Shown: positions 40,382-50,338 of the stretch, one piece after another
Layout of the letters: each line of letters opens with the position of its first letter
Numbering within the stretch: the stretch's first letter is position 1
NCBI RefSeq assembly: GCF_002250835.2
Contig: NZ_NOJY02000001.1
Span: 1-64,000, forward strand
Reading direction: 5' to 3'
Source of the DNA: Romboutsia weinsteinii
GTDB taxonomy: Bacteria; Bacillota; Clostridia; Peptostreptococcales; Peptostreptococcaceae
Length of the DNA: 64,000 nt
Notes under the pieces: model-generated
What the model was told of the DNA's origin: nothing
The model's input: only the letters and a program-made list of their open reading frames with translations
The model's database searches: none
Made by a program: the position numbers and the translations under genes

Positions 40382-40975
40382 ATGAATGTAGGGAAAGTGT
40401 TAAAAAATGGTATTATAGATGAAAATCCTATATTTATACAGGTTATAGGAATGTGCCCAACATTAGCAGTTACTACATCAGCTATAAATGGGCTTGGAAT
40501 GGGTCTTTCTACAGCAGTAGTTCTTATTTGTTCCAATATAGTTATATCTTTAATGAGAAAGGTTATACCAGATAAAATAAGAATACCATCATTTATAGTT
40601 GTAATAGCTACATTTGTTACAATAGTAGGTATGTTATTAAAAGCTTATATTCCTGCACTAGATAGTGCACTTGGGTTATATATTCCATTAATAGTTGTTA
40701 ACTGTTTAATATTAGCAAGAGCAGAGAGTTTTGCTTCTAAAAATGGTGCATTAAGTGCAGCTGTTGATGGTATAGGTATGGGACTTGGATTTACAGTTGC
40801 ACTTGTGGTATTAGGATCAGTGAGAGAGATACTTGGTGGAGGTAGCTTATTTGGATTAAGTTTATTTGGGTCATCTTTCCAACCTGCGCTACTATTTATA
40901 TTGCCTCCAGGAGCATTCTTGACATTAGGATTCTTAATGGCAGGATTTAACAAATTGAGAAAAAAGAAAGCTTAG
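40382..40975 (+). CDS. rnfE: Rnf complex subunit E
   Basis: A 197-residue, six-helix membrane subunit. FIQVIGMCPTLAVTTSAINGLGMG near the start and IVVNCLILARAESFASKN are the RnfE/NqrD hallmarks; the cysteines (GMCPTL, VNCLIL) help hold the intramembrane iron-sulfur centre shared with RnfA. GGGGGAG precedes ATG. Confidence 0.96.
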   Translation: MNVGKVLKNGIIDENPIFIQVIGMCPTLAVTTSAINGLGMGLSTAVVLICSNIVISLMRKVIPDKIRIPSFIVVIATFVTIVGMLLKAYIPALDSALGLYIPLIVVNCLILARAESFASKNGALSAAVDGIGMGLGFTVALVVLGSVREILGGGSLFGLSLFGSSFQPALLFILPPGAFLTLGFLMAGFNKLRKKKA

Positions 40976-40992
40976 TGGAGGGGGAAGTGTAG

Positions 40993-41568
40993 ATGAATTT
41001 AGTACTTTTATTTTTAAGTGTCGTACTTGTTAACAATGTTATAACATCTCAATTCCTAGGTATATGTCCATTCTTAGGAGTTTCAAAAAAGGTTGATACA
41101 GCGGTAGGTATGGGAGCTGCAGTTACATTTGTTTTAACTTTAGCTTCTTTTATAACATATTTTATTCAAAAATTACTTGTAAGTGCAAATGTTGAATTCT
41201 TACAAACTATTGCTTTTATATTAGTAATAGCTTCAATAGTTCAATTTGTTGAGATGGTAATACAAAAAATGAGTCCATCATTATATCAAGCACTAGGGGT
41301 TTTCTTACCTCTTATAACTACAAACTGTGCAGTGCTTGGTATAGCGTTGGTTAATATTGATAGTGGATATAATCTAATTGAAACTATGGTAAATGGATTT
41401 GGAGCAGGAATAGGATTTACATTAGCAATAGTACTATTTGCGGGAATAAGAGAAAGATTAGAGTTAGCAGACATACCAGAATCTTTTAGAGGGTTCCCTA
41501 TAACATTGATATCAGCAGGATTAATGTCCATAGCTTTTTTAGGCTTTACAGGACTTATACAGTTATAA
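40993..41568 (+). CDS. rnfA: Rnf complex subunit A
   Basis: A 191-residue, six-helix membrane subunit homologous to rnfE in inverted topology. NNVITSQFLGICPFLGVSKK and LPLITTNCAVLGIAL carry the conserved cysteines. GGAGGGGG precedes ATG. Confidence 0.96.
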   Translation: MNLVLLFLSVVLVNNVITSQFLGICPFLGVSKKVDTAVGMGAAVTFVLTLASFITYFIQKLLVSANVEFLQTIAFILVIASIVQFVEMVIQKMSPSLYQALGVFLPLITTNCAVLGIALVNIDSGYNLIETMVNGFGAGIGFTLAIVLFAGIRERLELADIPESFRGFPITLISAGLMSIAFLGFTGLIQL

Positions 41569-41587
41569 ATATAGGGGGTGAGACTAA

Positions 41588-42559
41588 GTGGGTATAGTAA
41601 ATGCAATTGTAGTTTTAGGAGCTATGGGTTTAATATTTGGAGCAGTACTTGCTTATGCTTCTAAGAAGTTTGCAGTAGAGGTAGATGAAAGAGTTGAGGC
41701 TATACTTTCTGTACTTCCAGGTGCTAACTGTGGTGGATGTGGATATCCAGGATGTGGAGGTCTTGCAAATGCCATAGTCGAAGGTAAGGCGCCTGTAAAT
41801 GGATGTCCAGTAGGTGGAACATCAGTGGCAGAAAAGATAGGAGATGTAATGGGATTACGTGCTGAGTCAGGAGAAAAGCAAGTAGCAAAAGTTATTTGCA
41901 AAGGAAACTGTCAAAGTGCTAAAGATAAATACGAATATGAGGGAATCTCTGACTGTAGAGCAGCTAACGTATTAAATGCAGGTGCTAAAGCATGTAAATT
42001 TGGATGCTTAGGATTAGGAACATGTGTAAGCGTATGTAAGTTTGATGCATTATCTATAGTAGATGGAGTGGCCATAGTAGACGAAGAAAAATGTGTAATG
42101 TGTGGGAAATGTATAGATATTTGTCCAAAAGGATTAATAAATAAAAAGCCTGCTAAAAATGAAGTTGTAGTAGAGTGTAATAGTAAAGATTTTGGAAAAG
42201 TAGTTAAAGAAAAATGTAGTGCAGGGTGTATAGGCTGTGGTATATGTGCCAAGGTATGTAAATTTGATGCTATTGTATTTGAAAATAAAATTGCAAAAAT
42301 AGACTATGATAAATGTGTTGGATGTATGGTATGTGTGCAAAAATGTCCAACTAAAGTAATATCAGGAGATCTAAGCAAAAGACAAAAGGTAACTATTGAT
42401 GAAGACCTTTGTGTTGGATGTACAATTTGTAAAAAGGAGTGTAAGTTTGATGCTATAAAAGGAGAACTTAAGCAAAAACATAACATTGATAATGAAAAAT
42501 GTGTAGGATGTCACCTATGTATGCAAAAATGTCCTAAAAAGGCTATTAAAACTATATAA
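41588..42559 (+). CDS. rnfB: Rnf complex subunit B with multiple ferredoxin-type clusters
   Basis: A 323-residue subunit that accepts electrons from ferredoxin. One N-terminal helix (about 4-24) anchors it. The first [4Fe-4S] site uses C48, C51, C56 and C73. Six further ferredoxin-type motifs follow, including CVMCGKCIDICPKG, CIGCGICAKVCKF, CVGCMVCVQKCP, CVGCTICKKECKF and CVGCHLCMQKCPKK at the end. The GTG start is behind AGGGGGTGAG. Last gene of the operon; a terminator follows. Confidence 0.96.
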   Translation: MGIVNAIVVLGAMGLIFGAVLAYASKKFAVEVDERVEAILSVLPGANCGGCGYPGCGGLANAIVEGKAPVNGCPVGGTSVAEKIGDVMGLRAESGEKQVAKVICKGNCQSAKDKYEYEGISDCRAANVLNAGAKACKFGCLGLGTCVSVCKFDALSIVDGVAIVDEEKCVMCGKCIDICPKGLINKKPAKNEVVVECNSKDFGKVVKEKCSAGCIGCGICAKVCKFDAIVFENKIAKIDYDKCVGCMVCVQKCPTKVISGDLSKRQKVTIDEDLCVGCTICKKECKFDAIKGELKQKHNIDNEKCVGCHLCMQKCPKKAIKTI

Positions 42560-42570
42560 TCTGGTTATGA

Positions 42571-42603
42571 TAAAGGTATGTATTTTCATACCTTTATTTT
42601 TTT
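42571..42603 (+). terminator. rnf operon terminator
   Basis: TAAAGGTATG / CATACCTTTA with a 6-nt loop and seven T. Confidence 0.93.
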
Positions 42604-42654
42604 GTAAAATAAACAAATATAACAATTATGTAAGTAAAACGTTCGACATTTACG

Positions 42655-42683
42655 TTGAAATTTTTACAATATAGTGATAAACT
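42655..42683 (+). promoter_or_regulatory. Promoter of the maf-radC-mre-min-rod cluster
   Basis: TTGAAA (42655-42660), 17 bp, TAAACT (42678-42683), 40 bases before the maf start. Confidence 0.65.
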
Positions 42684-42722
42684 AAATAAGTACAAAATCT
42701 AAGTACAAAATGAGGTGGATAA

Positions 42723-43319
42723 ATGGATATAATCTTAGCATCAGCATCACCTAGGAGAAAAGAGATTCTAGGAAACACGAAGTTGAAATTCTCTATAATA
42801 AAGAGTGATATAGATGAGGTTATATATGAAGGAGAGTCACCTACACAAGCTGTTATGAGGTTAGCTTTTGAAAAATGTATGGATATAGCATCTAAGCATG
42901 AACAAGATTTAGTTATTGGTGCAGATACTATAGTAGTACTAGATGATAAAATACTTGGAAAGCCTAAAGATGAAAAAGAAGCATACGATATGATTAAAAG
43001 CCTATCTAATAATACTCATCAAGTTATAACAGGGATTAGTCTTATTAACTTAGGTAACAATAAGAAAGTAATTGATTATGTAGTTAGTAATGTTAAGTTC
43101 AAGGATTTATCAGAGGAAGACATAATAGATTATATAAATACTAAGGAATCACTAGATAAAGCAGGAGCTTATGGTATACAAGGCTATGGAGCAATGCTGG
43201 TAGAAGAGATAAGAGGAGATTACTTTAACATAGTAGGCCTTCCAATTTCTAGACTTAGCGATTTACTAAAAAAATATTTTTGTATAAATCTATTTATGGA
43301 GGGTGATTTATCTGAGTAA
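42723..43319 (+). CDS. maf: Maf nucleotide pyrophosphatase (septum-associated Maf)
   Basis: A 198-residue enzyme that hydrolyses non-canonical or selected nucleoside triphosphates. ASASPRRKEIL is the Maf substrate/phosphate motif. VIGADTIVVLDDKILGKPKD and GAYGIQGYGAMLVEEIRGDYFNIVGLP are the other family blocks. The 3' end overlaps radC. The maf-radC-mreB order is the classical shape locus order of Firmicutes. Confidence 0.96.
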   Translation: MDIILASASPRRKEILGNTKLKFSIIKSDIDEVIYEGESPTQAVMRLAFEKCMDIASKHEQDLVIGADTIVVLDDKILGKPKDEKEAYDMIKSLSNNTHQVITGISLINLGNNKKVIDYVVSNVKFKDLSEEDIIDYINTKESLDKAGAYGIQGYGAMLVEEIRGDYFNIVGLPISRLSDLLKKYFCINLFMEGDLSE

Positions 43320-44010
43320 GTCTTTTAATACTACAATGACTATGAGAGACATGGCAGTAGAAGAAAGACCTAGAGAAAAGATGCTTAAATCTGGAGAAGA
43401 TAGCTTATCTAATTCAGAATTATTGGCAATACTTCTTAGAACAGGCACTAAACATAAAAATGCTATTGAATTAGCAAACTATATAATAAACAAAGATTTG
43501 CAAGGGATACGATATCTACAAGATATGACTATAGAGGAGTTGTGTAAGATAGATGGAATCGGTCTGTCTAAAGCAACTCAAATAAAAGCAGCTTTAGAAT
43601 TAGGGAAAAGAGTTGCTAGCTTTAAACCAATTAAGTATAAGGTAAAAAATCCTTGGGATATATACAAATACTACATGGATAGTTTAAGATATCAGCAAAA
43701 AGAAGTTTTTAAGGTAGTACTTTTGAACACTAAAAATGAGATAATATCTGATGTAGAGATATCAGTCGGAACGTTGAATTCGTCTCTTGTTCATCCAAGA
43801 GAAGTTTTCAGAGAAGCAATAAAGAGAAGTACAAACAAAATGATTCTAATGCATAATCACCCTTCTGGAAGTGTGGAGCCTTCAAATGAAGATAAAAACA
43901 TTACTACAAGACTTATGAAATGTGGAGAATTAATAGGGATTGAAGTGATTGATCACATAATAATAGGAGATGGATTATACTTTAGTTTCAAAGAAAATAT
44001 GATAATTTGA
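43303..44010 (+). CDS. radC: RadC/YicR-type JAMM domain protein
   Basis: A 235-residue protein with an N-terminal helix-hairpin-helix region (LCKIDGIGLSKATQIKAA, about 81-98). The C-terminal MPN+/JAMM domain has metal motif HNHPSGSVEPSNED and an upstream glutamate in HPREVFREA. The function in the cell is unclear, although it was once linked to repair. The start is uncertain: GGAGGGTGA overlaps the GTG at 43303, and the next in-frame near-cognate is CTG at 43312. Either way it overlaps the end of maf. Confidence 0.92.
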   Translation: MIYLSKSFNTTMTMRDMAVEERPREKMLKSGEDSLSNSELLAILLRTGTKHKNAIELANYIINKDLQGIRYLQDMTIEELCKIDGIGLSKATQIKAALELGKRVASFKPIKYKVKNPWDIYKYYMDSLRYQQKEVFKVVLLNTKNEIISDVEISVGTLNSSLVHPREVFREAIKRSTNKMILMHNHPSGSVEPSNEDKNITTRLMKCGELIGIEVIDHIIIGDGLYFSFKENMII

Positions 44011-44037
44011 TTTTGCAAAGTAGGAAGGAGCATTAAA

Positions 44038-45105
44038 ATGAGTAAAGAGAAAAAAGAGAAAAAAGGATTCATGTCTTTCTTAGGATTCAATAAAATGACA
44101 AAAGACATGGGGATAGATTTAGGTACAGCAAATACATTAGTTTATATAAAAGGACAAGGTATAGTAGTAAGAGAACCATCTGTTGTTGCTATAAGAGATG
44201 ATAGCAAGGAAGTCTTAGCAGTTGGAGAAGAAGCTAAGAGAATGATAGGTAGAACACCTGGAAATATAGTAGCTATAAGACCTATGAAGGATGGAGTTAT
44301 AGCTGATTTTGATGTAACTCAATCAATGTTAAGTTATTTTATACAAAAGGCAGCAGCTAAAAAAGGTGTTGTTAGTCCAAGAATAGCAATATGTGTACCT
44401 TTTGGTGTAACTGAAGTAGAAAAGAGAGCTATAGAAGAAGCTGCAAGACAAGCTGGAGCTAAAGATGCATACCTTATAGAAGAGCCAATGGCAGCAGCTA
44501 TAGGTGCAGGCTTAAAGGTTGAAGAGCCAGAAGGAAATATGGTAGTTGATATCGGTGGAGGTACTACAGAAATAGCTGTAATATCTTTAGGTGGTATAGT
44601 TACTGCTAAATCTATAAGAATAGGTGGAGACGAGTTTGATGAGTCTATAGTAAGTTATGTTAAGAAAGAATATAACTTAATGATAGGTGAGAGAACTGCA
44701 GAGGACGTTAAAATAAGTATAGGATCTACTTTCAAAGATGATCAAGAAACAAATATGCAAATAAGAGGTAGAGATTTAATATCTGGACTTCCAAAAACTG
44801 TAGAAATATGTTCAACAGAAGTTAGAGATGCATTAAAAGAACCAATAAGTTCAATAGTAGATGCAATAAAATCAACTTTAGAAAAAACACCACCAGAGTT
44901 AGCATCAGATATAATGGAAAACGGAATAATGTTAACTGGAGGGGGAGCATTACTTAGAGGTTTAGACAAATTAGTAAGACAAGAAACTGGAATGCCTGTT
45001 CAAATAGCTGAAGACCCACTAGATTGTGTTGCATTAGGAACAGGAAAATCAGTTGAAGATCAAGAGATATTTGAAAAAGTTTTAATGATGAATACTAGAA
45101 AGTAA
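44038..45105 (+). CDS. mreB: Rod shape-determining protein MreB
   Basis: A 355-residue actin homologue that forms membrane-bound filaments guiding lateral wall synthesis. ATPase motifs are [14 protein letters not shown] (phosphate 1), [17 protein letters not shown] (phosphate 2) and [12 protein letters not shown] (adenosine). A lysine-rich N-terminal extension of about 20 residues ([16 protein letters not shown]) is amphipathic and may help membrane binding. GGAAGGAG precedes ATG. Confidence 0.97.
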   Translation: MSKEKKEKKGFMSFLGFNKMTKDMGIDLGTANTLVYIKGQGIVVREPSVVAIRDDSKEVLAVGEEAKRMIGRTPGNIVAIRPMKDGVIADFDVTQSMLSYFIQKAAAKKGVVSPRIAICVPFGVTEVEKRAIEEAARQAGAKDAYLIEEPMAAAIGAGLKVEEPEGNMVVDIGGGTTEIAVISLGGIVTAKSIRIGGDEFDESIVSYVKKEYNLMIGERTAEDVKISIGSTFKDDQETNMQIRGRDLISGLPKTVEICSTEVRDALKEPISSIVDAIKSTLEKTPPELASDIMENGIMLTGGGALLRGLDKLVRQETGMPVQIAEDPLDCVALGTGKSVEDQEIFEKVLMMNTRK

Positions 45106-45124
45106 TTAAAAGTTGGTGATAAAC

Positions 45125-46012
45125 TTGAAATTCGATAACAGTAAAAAAGATAAAAAAAAGATTAATGTTAAAGTGGTAGCAACGTCAATTGTTGCTATCA
45201 CTTTAATTGGAATTGTGGGAATATCTATAGGAAGATTTTCTGGAGTAAATAAGCTAAAAACAGGCCCAATTTTAGATACAGTTACATCAGTACAGAAGAC
45301 ATTTAATACTGGATTTGTGTTTTTAAAGGACAATTTAGAAGAGTTAATTAATTACAAGAAAAATGCGAAGACAATAGATAGTTTAAAGAAAGAAAAAGAA
45401 GAGTTACAAAAAGAAGTGGCTGAATTAAACAACAAGTTAGATGAAGTAGAATCGTTAGAGAGTTTGAAAAAGTCTACAAGCTTTATAGAAGAAGAATATA
45501 AAGCGAAGAGTATTTCGGCTAAAGTGGTTGGAAAAAACGATGGAAATTGGTATAAAACTTTTGTAATAGGTGCTGGTAGTAGTGATGGTGTTAAAAAAGA
45601 TAGTTTAGCTGTTAATGGAAGTGGATTAGTTGGAATCGTATATGAAGTTTCTGAACATTATTCTAAAGCTATATCTTTACTTGATACTAAATCATCAGTA
45701 AGCTTTAAATTACTAAAAGACGCAAATGCAAAGGGTGTAATTACTCAAAGTACAAATATTGAGAGTCAAGAAGATTACAAGAAAAACGGTTATTTACAAG
45801 GTTATATGTTTGATGCATCTTACGATGTATTACCAGGAGATGTAGTTGTTACGTCTGGGCTTGGATTATATCCAGAGGGTATACCTGTAGGTGAAGTAGA
45901 TAAGGTAATCGATGATAAAAATAAATCTTTAAAATACGTAGTTGTAAAGCCTTATGTTGATTTCAAGAATATAGACAATGTTACAGTCGTTGAACCGAGA
46001 AATATAGGATAA
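45125..46012 (+). CDS. mreC: Rod shape-determining protein MreC
   Basis: A 295-residue protein with a basic cytoplasmic tail, one membrane helix (about 17-35), a coiled coil (about 70-105, LKKEKEELQKEVAELNNKLDE) and the beta-barrel MreC domain (SAKVVGKNDGNWYKTFVIGAG, VVTSGLGLYPEGIPVGEV). It links MreB to PBP2/RodA. The preferred start is the TTG at 45125, 4 bases after TTGGTGAT; the frame is open from 45113. Confidence 0.94.
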   Translation: MKFDNSKKDKKKINVKVVATSIVAITLIGIVGISIGRFSGVNKLKTGPILDTVTSVQKTFNTGFVFLKDNLEELINYKKNAKTIDSLKKEKEELQKEVAELNNKLDEVESLESLKKSTSFIEEEYKAKSISAKVVGKNDGNWYKTFVIGAGSSDGVKKDSLAVNGSGLVGIVYEVSEHYSKAISLLDTKSSVSFKLLKDANAKGVITQSTNIESQEDYKKNGYLQGYMFDASYDVLPGDVVVTSGLGLYPEGIPVGEVDKVIDDKNKSLKYVVVKPYVDFKNIDNVTVVEPRNIG

Positions 46013-46027
46013 AGGGGTTAATCAGCA

Positions 46028-46516
46028 ATGAAAAGAGTTTTACTTTGTCTTTTAGGTGTTTTGTTGGTAATGGTAGAAGGTAGCATTACCAATTACATAA
46101 ACTTATTTGATGTAAGCTTCAATATAGTGCTTATATATATAACTATTATATCGCTATACCTAGATGAATTAGAAGTAGGTATAATAGGTGCAGTAGTAGG
46201 TATTGTAAAAGATATAACGATAGGTGGGATTTTTGGAGTTAATGCACTAGTTTTATTTGCTATATCTTACTCTATAAGTCATTTGAAAGATAAGATTTAT
46301 AAAGAGAGTTATATGACTATATTTACATTAGTTCTTATAACGAGTCTATTTGATTCTTTAGTAAATATAGCGGCATTAACATTGGTATATAGTAGTTATA
46401 AAATATCAATGCTAGCTTTAAGAGGGATAGTTATAATTCCGCTTATGAATGGTTTACTGAGCATTGTAATATATCGCTTATTTAAAAAATCCATATTAAA
46501 ACTTAAAGAAGATTAG
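46028..46516 (+). CDS. mreD: Rod shape-determining protein MreD
   Basis: A 162-residue membrane protein with five or six helices. LYLDELEVGIIGAVVGIVKDITIGGIFGVNAL is the usual MreD core. AAAGGGG precedes ATG. It lies 15 bases after mreC and 11 before mrdA. Confidence 0.93.
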   Translation: MKRVLLCLLGVLLVMVEGSITNYINLFDVSFNIVLIYITIISLYLDELEVGIIGAVVGIVKDITIGGIFGVNALVLFAISYSISHLKDKIYKESYMTIFTLVLITSLFDSLVNIAALTLVYSSYKISMLALRGIVIIPLMNGLLSIVIYRLFKKSILKLKED

Positions 46517-46527
46517 TTGGTGATTTC

Positions 46528-49500
46528 GTGGAAGATAATAAAAAAGATGATAGGCTTTCTATCTTAAAAAATATTATATTAATAATATTAGTAGTTATTG
46601 TAGTGAAAATAGTGTATATGGCCGTAATCAAGTACGATCACTATAGTCAGCTAGCAGAAAATAAAACTTATAAAGAACTTCCTATTAAAGCCTCAAGAGG
46701 GGAAATACGAGATAGGTATGGAAGATTACTAGCAGGAAATACAAATTCATTTACTGTTCAAGTTTCAGGAGATGGAATTAATAGAAAAGGTCCTGATGGA
46801 AAATCTATGGCCAATGATATAAGTCTAAAGATTATAAATTTATTAGATGACAACAAAGAAGAGTACATAGACGAATTTCCTATATATATAAAAAATGGAA
46901 AATTCTATTATAGATTTGAAGAAGAAATAGCTGAATATAAAAAAGAAGCGGGAATACCAAGTGAATTAACTGCTAAAGAGAGTTTTTACTATTTAGTTGA
47001 TAAGTTAATAGAAGAGGGTAAATTGTCTCCAGAGGATAGAAGGTTAGAAGCATCTAAGCTTCAAAAAAAGCTTAATGAAAATGGATATTATCCTCCTATA
47101 CTTGTAAGTAAATGGATGTTTACCGCAGAAAAAAATAAAAAAGATTGGCTGGAAAGTTATAGAATAAAGAATGACAATAAAAATGAAAAATCTACTAATG
47201 TAAGTGCAAAATCTGCATTTAAAGAAATTAGAGATTGGTATGAGATAGATAAAAGTATGAGCGATGAAGAGGCTAGGAAAATATTTGTTGTTAGAGACCT
47301 TATTAAATCTCAAGGATACTCTCAATATAATCCAGTTACTATCGCAAAAGATATAAGTGAATCTACTATATCTCAAATCGAAGAATCTGCAATGGAGATA
47401 CCAGGAGTAGCTGTTGCTACAGAACCAGTAAGATACTATCCGAATCAATCACTGGCATCTCATACATTAGGCTATATGGGTAAAATGTCATCTGCAGAAG
47501 AAGAGAAATATTTAAATTCTGAAGAAGACAGTGATAAAAAATACAATAAAGGTGATATGGTAGGAAAAGATGGTTTAGAGTACTATTTTGAATCACAATT
47601 ACGTGGTACAGATGGATATAAGAAAGTACAAGTAGATGCATTAGGTAAAGTTACTAAAGACCTTGAAGTATCAAAACCAAAATCAGGCGATACTATATAT
47701 CTTACGATAGATAAAGAGTTACAATCAACAAGTGAATCAGCTTTAAAAAGGGCTGTAGAAGTAGTAAGTAAAGGTGGTACATTTAAGAGTGTATATGGAG
47801 ATAGATCATTTCCAGGGACTGAGCGTAATGCTAAATCGGGTGCTTTAATAGCTATAGATGTAAAGACTGGAGAAGTCTTGTCTTCTGCAAGTTATCCAGA
47901 TTTTGATCCTAACCTGTTCACTAAAGCTATATCAAGTGAAGATTATAAAAAATTACAATCGCAAAATGAAAATGACCCACTAGCTGCTAACAGCCTTTCA
48001 AATTTAGTTACTTCTGGTGCATTCCAGCCTGGATCAGCATTTAAAATGGTAACTGGAATGGCAGCGTTAGAAAATGGTATGAGTCCGAAATATGGTATAA
48101 ATGACCCAGGAGTTATTTATCTAGGACAAAGACCTTTTGCCGATTTTATATGGCATAAATCTAGAGGAAGAAATCATGGATATACAGACTTATATAAAGC
48201 AATACAAGAGTCTTGTAATATATACTTCTATACTATAGCTAGTGGAAAAAATTGGACAGGTGGTCCAAGTCCCGGTGCAGATGTAGGTCCAGATGAATTA
48301 CTAAAGTATGCTAAGCTGTTTGGATTAGATGACAATACTGGTCTTCAAAATCAAATTGGAGAGAGAAAAGGTACAGTACCGAATAAAGAACAAAAATTAA
48401 AAAATACTCAATCATTATTAAAAGATGATATTATTAAAAGAATGGCAAATGACTTTAATGATATCACTAGAGCTGAAAATCCAGAAGAGTATGAATCTAG
48501 AATAGATGAAATAGTTGGATGGGCAGCAGAGGAGAATACACCAGGAAGAGTAGAAGCTATAAATAGACTTAAAGAGATGAATGTAAAAGAAGATAGAGTA
48601 GAACCTTTAGCAGATATAATAGTATTTAACTATCTTAATTTTGCTAAATGGAGTACTGCAGATACCTTCAACCTTGCAATAGGTCAAGGGGAAAATCAAT
48701 ATACACCAGCACAGATGGCAAGAGCTATTGCAGCTATTGCTAATGGTGGTGACTTAGTAGATTTATCTGTAGTTGGTAGAACTGTATCAAGTGATTACTC
48801 ATCTTTAGATATAAATGAAACGAAAAAAGAAAAAATAGACTTTAAAGATCCTGAAAACCTAAAACCTTTGACAGAAGGAATGAAGCGAGTTTCAAGTCAG
48901 GGAACTGCTAAAAGTGTATTTGGAAATTTCCCTGTAAGTGTAGCTACTAAAACTGGTACAGCTGAAAAAAGTGGTAAAATACCTGAAAAAGATGAATATG
49001 ATTACCTAATAAGAAATATGGGATCTTATGGAGTATCAAGTGAAGAAGCTATAGCTCTTTCTGAAAAGTTGATGAAAGATAGAGATAAAGAGCTTACTAA
49101 AAATAGAATAGAGGAGATAAAAACTTCTCTTAAAGATAAAGGATTAGATGAAAAAGAAAAAGCTCAATTAGAAGCTGAATTAGAAGAAGGTGTAAATGTT
49201 AAATTAGATAGATCTTCAAATAAAATAATGGCAGCTTATTTAAGAAGAGCGATAAAAGAACTTAATCCTCAAATAACTGATGAAAAAATAGATTTTAGGA
49301 AAGAGAATTATGCTGCTTTCTCGTGGGCTGTAGGATTTGCTCCAGCAGACGATCCTGAAATAGCAGTTGTAGTAGTAATACCACAAGGAACTGAAGGTGC
49401 TAGTACTTTATTACCAATGAGGGAGGTAATAGGTAAATATCTTGGCATTACTGATGAGTTAGAAGCTAAAAACAATGAACAAAAAAATGCAGCTAAAACA

Positions 49501-49569
49501 GAAGATGATGAAAATTCAAACACTGTGGAAAATGATAGTATAAATTTTGGACAACGTATGAAAAAATAA
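46528..49569 (+). CDS. mrdA: Penicillin-binding protein 2 (elongation transpeptidase), long form
   Basis: A 1013-residue class B PBP, about 300 longer than most PBP2 proteins. The membrane helix is at about 13-32, followed by the SRGEIRDRYGRLLAGN pedestal motif. The transpeptidase domain has S503-x-x-K506 (GSAFKM), S562-C-N (ESCNIYF) and K808-T-G (TKTGTAEKSG). Extra charged helical material lies in the pedestal (about 110-260), between the SCN and KTG motifs (about 605-690), and after KTG (about 820-925). GTG start behind TTGGTGA. It cross-links lateral wall peptidoglycan with RodA. Confidence 0.95.
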   Translation: MEDNKKDDRLSILKNIILIILVVIVVKIVYMAVIKYDHYSQLAENKTYKELPIKASRGEIRDRYGRLLAGNTNSFTVQVSGDGINRKGPDGKSMANDISLKIINLLDDNKEEYIDEFPIYIKNGKFYYRFEEEIAEYKKEAGIPSELTAKESFYYLVDKLIEEGKLSPEDRRLEASKLQKKLNENGYYPPILVSKWMFTAEKNKKDWLESYRIKNDNKNEKSTNVSAKSAFKEIRDWYEIDKSMSDEEARKIFVVRDLIKSQGYSQYNPVTIAKDISESTISQIEESAMEIPGVAVATEPVRYYPNQSLASHTLGYMGKMSSAEEEKYLNSEEDSDKKYNKGDMVGKDGLEYYFESQLRGTDGYKKVQVDALGKVTKDLEVSKPKSGDTIYLTIDKELQSTSESALKRAVEVVSKGGTFKSVYGDRSFPGTERNAKSGALIAIDVKTGEVLSSASYPDFDPNLFTKAISSEDYKKLQSQNENDPLAANSLSNLVTSGAFQPGSAFKMVTGMAALENGMSPKYGINDPGVIYLGQRPFADFIWHKSRGRNHGYTDLYKAIQESCNIYFYTIASGKNWTGGPSPGADVGPDELLKYAKLFGLDDNTGLQNQIGERKGTVPNKEQKLKNTQSLLKDDIIKRMANDFNDITRAENPEEYESRIDEIVGWAAEENTPGRVEAINRLKEMNVKEDRVEPLADIIVFNYLNFAKWSTADTFNLAIGQGENQYTPAQMARAIAAIANGGDLVDLSVVGRTVSSDYSSLDINETKKEKIDFKDPENLKPLTEGMKRVSSQGTAKSVFGNFPVSVATKTGTAEKSGKIPEKDEYDYLIRNMGSYGVSSEEAIALSEKLMKDRDKELTKNRIEEIKTSLKDKGLDEKEKAQLEAELEEGVNVKLDRSSNKIMAAYLRRAIKELNPQITDEKIDFRKENYAAFSWAVGFAPADDPEIAVVVVIPQGTEGASTLLPMREVIGKYLGITDELEAKNNEQKNAAKTEDDENSNTVENDSINFGQRMKK

Positions 49570-49625
49570 GAGGAATTGATATTTCTTTGAAGAATATATA
49601 ATGATATATCACTCTGGAGGTTGTT

Positions 49626-50312
49626 ATGTCTTTAAAAGATTTTGAGACCCAAGAGCTTGTAGAGTTCAAAGGGAATAAGAGAGGGATAATAGTAAACATT
49701 AAAAAGAGAGTACCTTTTGATGTATTAAAGCAAAATATTATAGATAAAATTGAATCATCAGTAGGTTTTTTTAATGGAGCTAAGATTTACTCGATTAACT
49801 GTGACTATTTAAGCGATATACAAATCATGGAGATAAAACATGATATTACGACTAGATTTGATGTGGAGTTTATTGAGGAACAGGTAGAAAGCAATACAAT
49901 AATTGACTTTCGAACTAAGTATGTAAATAACTTACGATCTGGAGAATGCATTGAGTTTGAGGGGGATGTAGTTGTTATGGCTGATATGAAGCCTGGATCT
50001 CAAATAACCTCAAGTTTAAATACAGTAATTATGGGAGATATCAATTCTGGAGCTAGAGTTATGGCTGGAGGCAATGTTATTGTTATGGGTGTAGTCAAAG
50101 GATTTATCCATGCAGGAGCTAATGGCAATAATCAAGCTTATGTAGTTGCGAGGAATCTAAACTCTAAAGTATTACAAATAGCAGATAACATAGCGGAAGC
50201 ACCAGATGATGATAATAATTATGAGAAAGAGAAAGACACTATACCAGAAATCGCATTCGTAAGTAATGGAAGGATAGTAATAGAAAGTTACTTACCAAAA
50301 GTAATAAAATAA
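49626..50312 (+). CDS. minC: Septum site-determining protein MinC
   Basis: A 228-residue FtsZ inhibitor. The N-terminal domain (about 1-100) is followed by the right-handed beta-helix C-terminal domain with MADMKPGSQITSS, VIMGDINSGARVMAGGNVIVMGVVKG and HAGANGN, the MinD-binding and dimer region. CTGGAGG precedes ATG. Stop and the upstream frame of minD overlap. Confidence 0.95.
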   Translation: MSLKDFETQELVEFKGNKRGIIVNIKKRVPFDVLKQNIIDKIESSVGFFNGAKIYSINCDYLSDIQIMEIKHDITTRFDVEFIEEQVESNTIIDFRTKYVNNLRSGECIEFEGDVVVMADMKPGSQITSSLNTVIMGDINSGARVMAGGNVIVMGVVKGFIHAGANGNNQAYVVARNLNSKVLQIADNIAEAPDDDNNYEKEKDTIPEIAFVSNGRIVIESYLPKVIK

Positions 50313-50338
50313 TGATTAACCATATGGGGGGTAGTATT

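Noticed and set aside
41911-42252. Open frame on the minus strand inside rnfB
   Set aside because: It arises from the repeated Cys/Gly/Lys codons of the ferredoxin motifs; no start signal.
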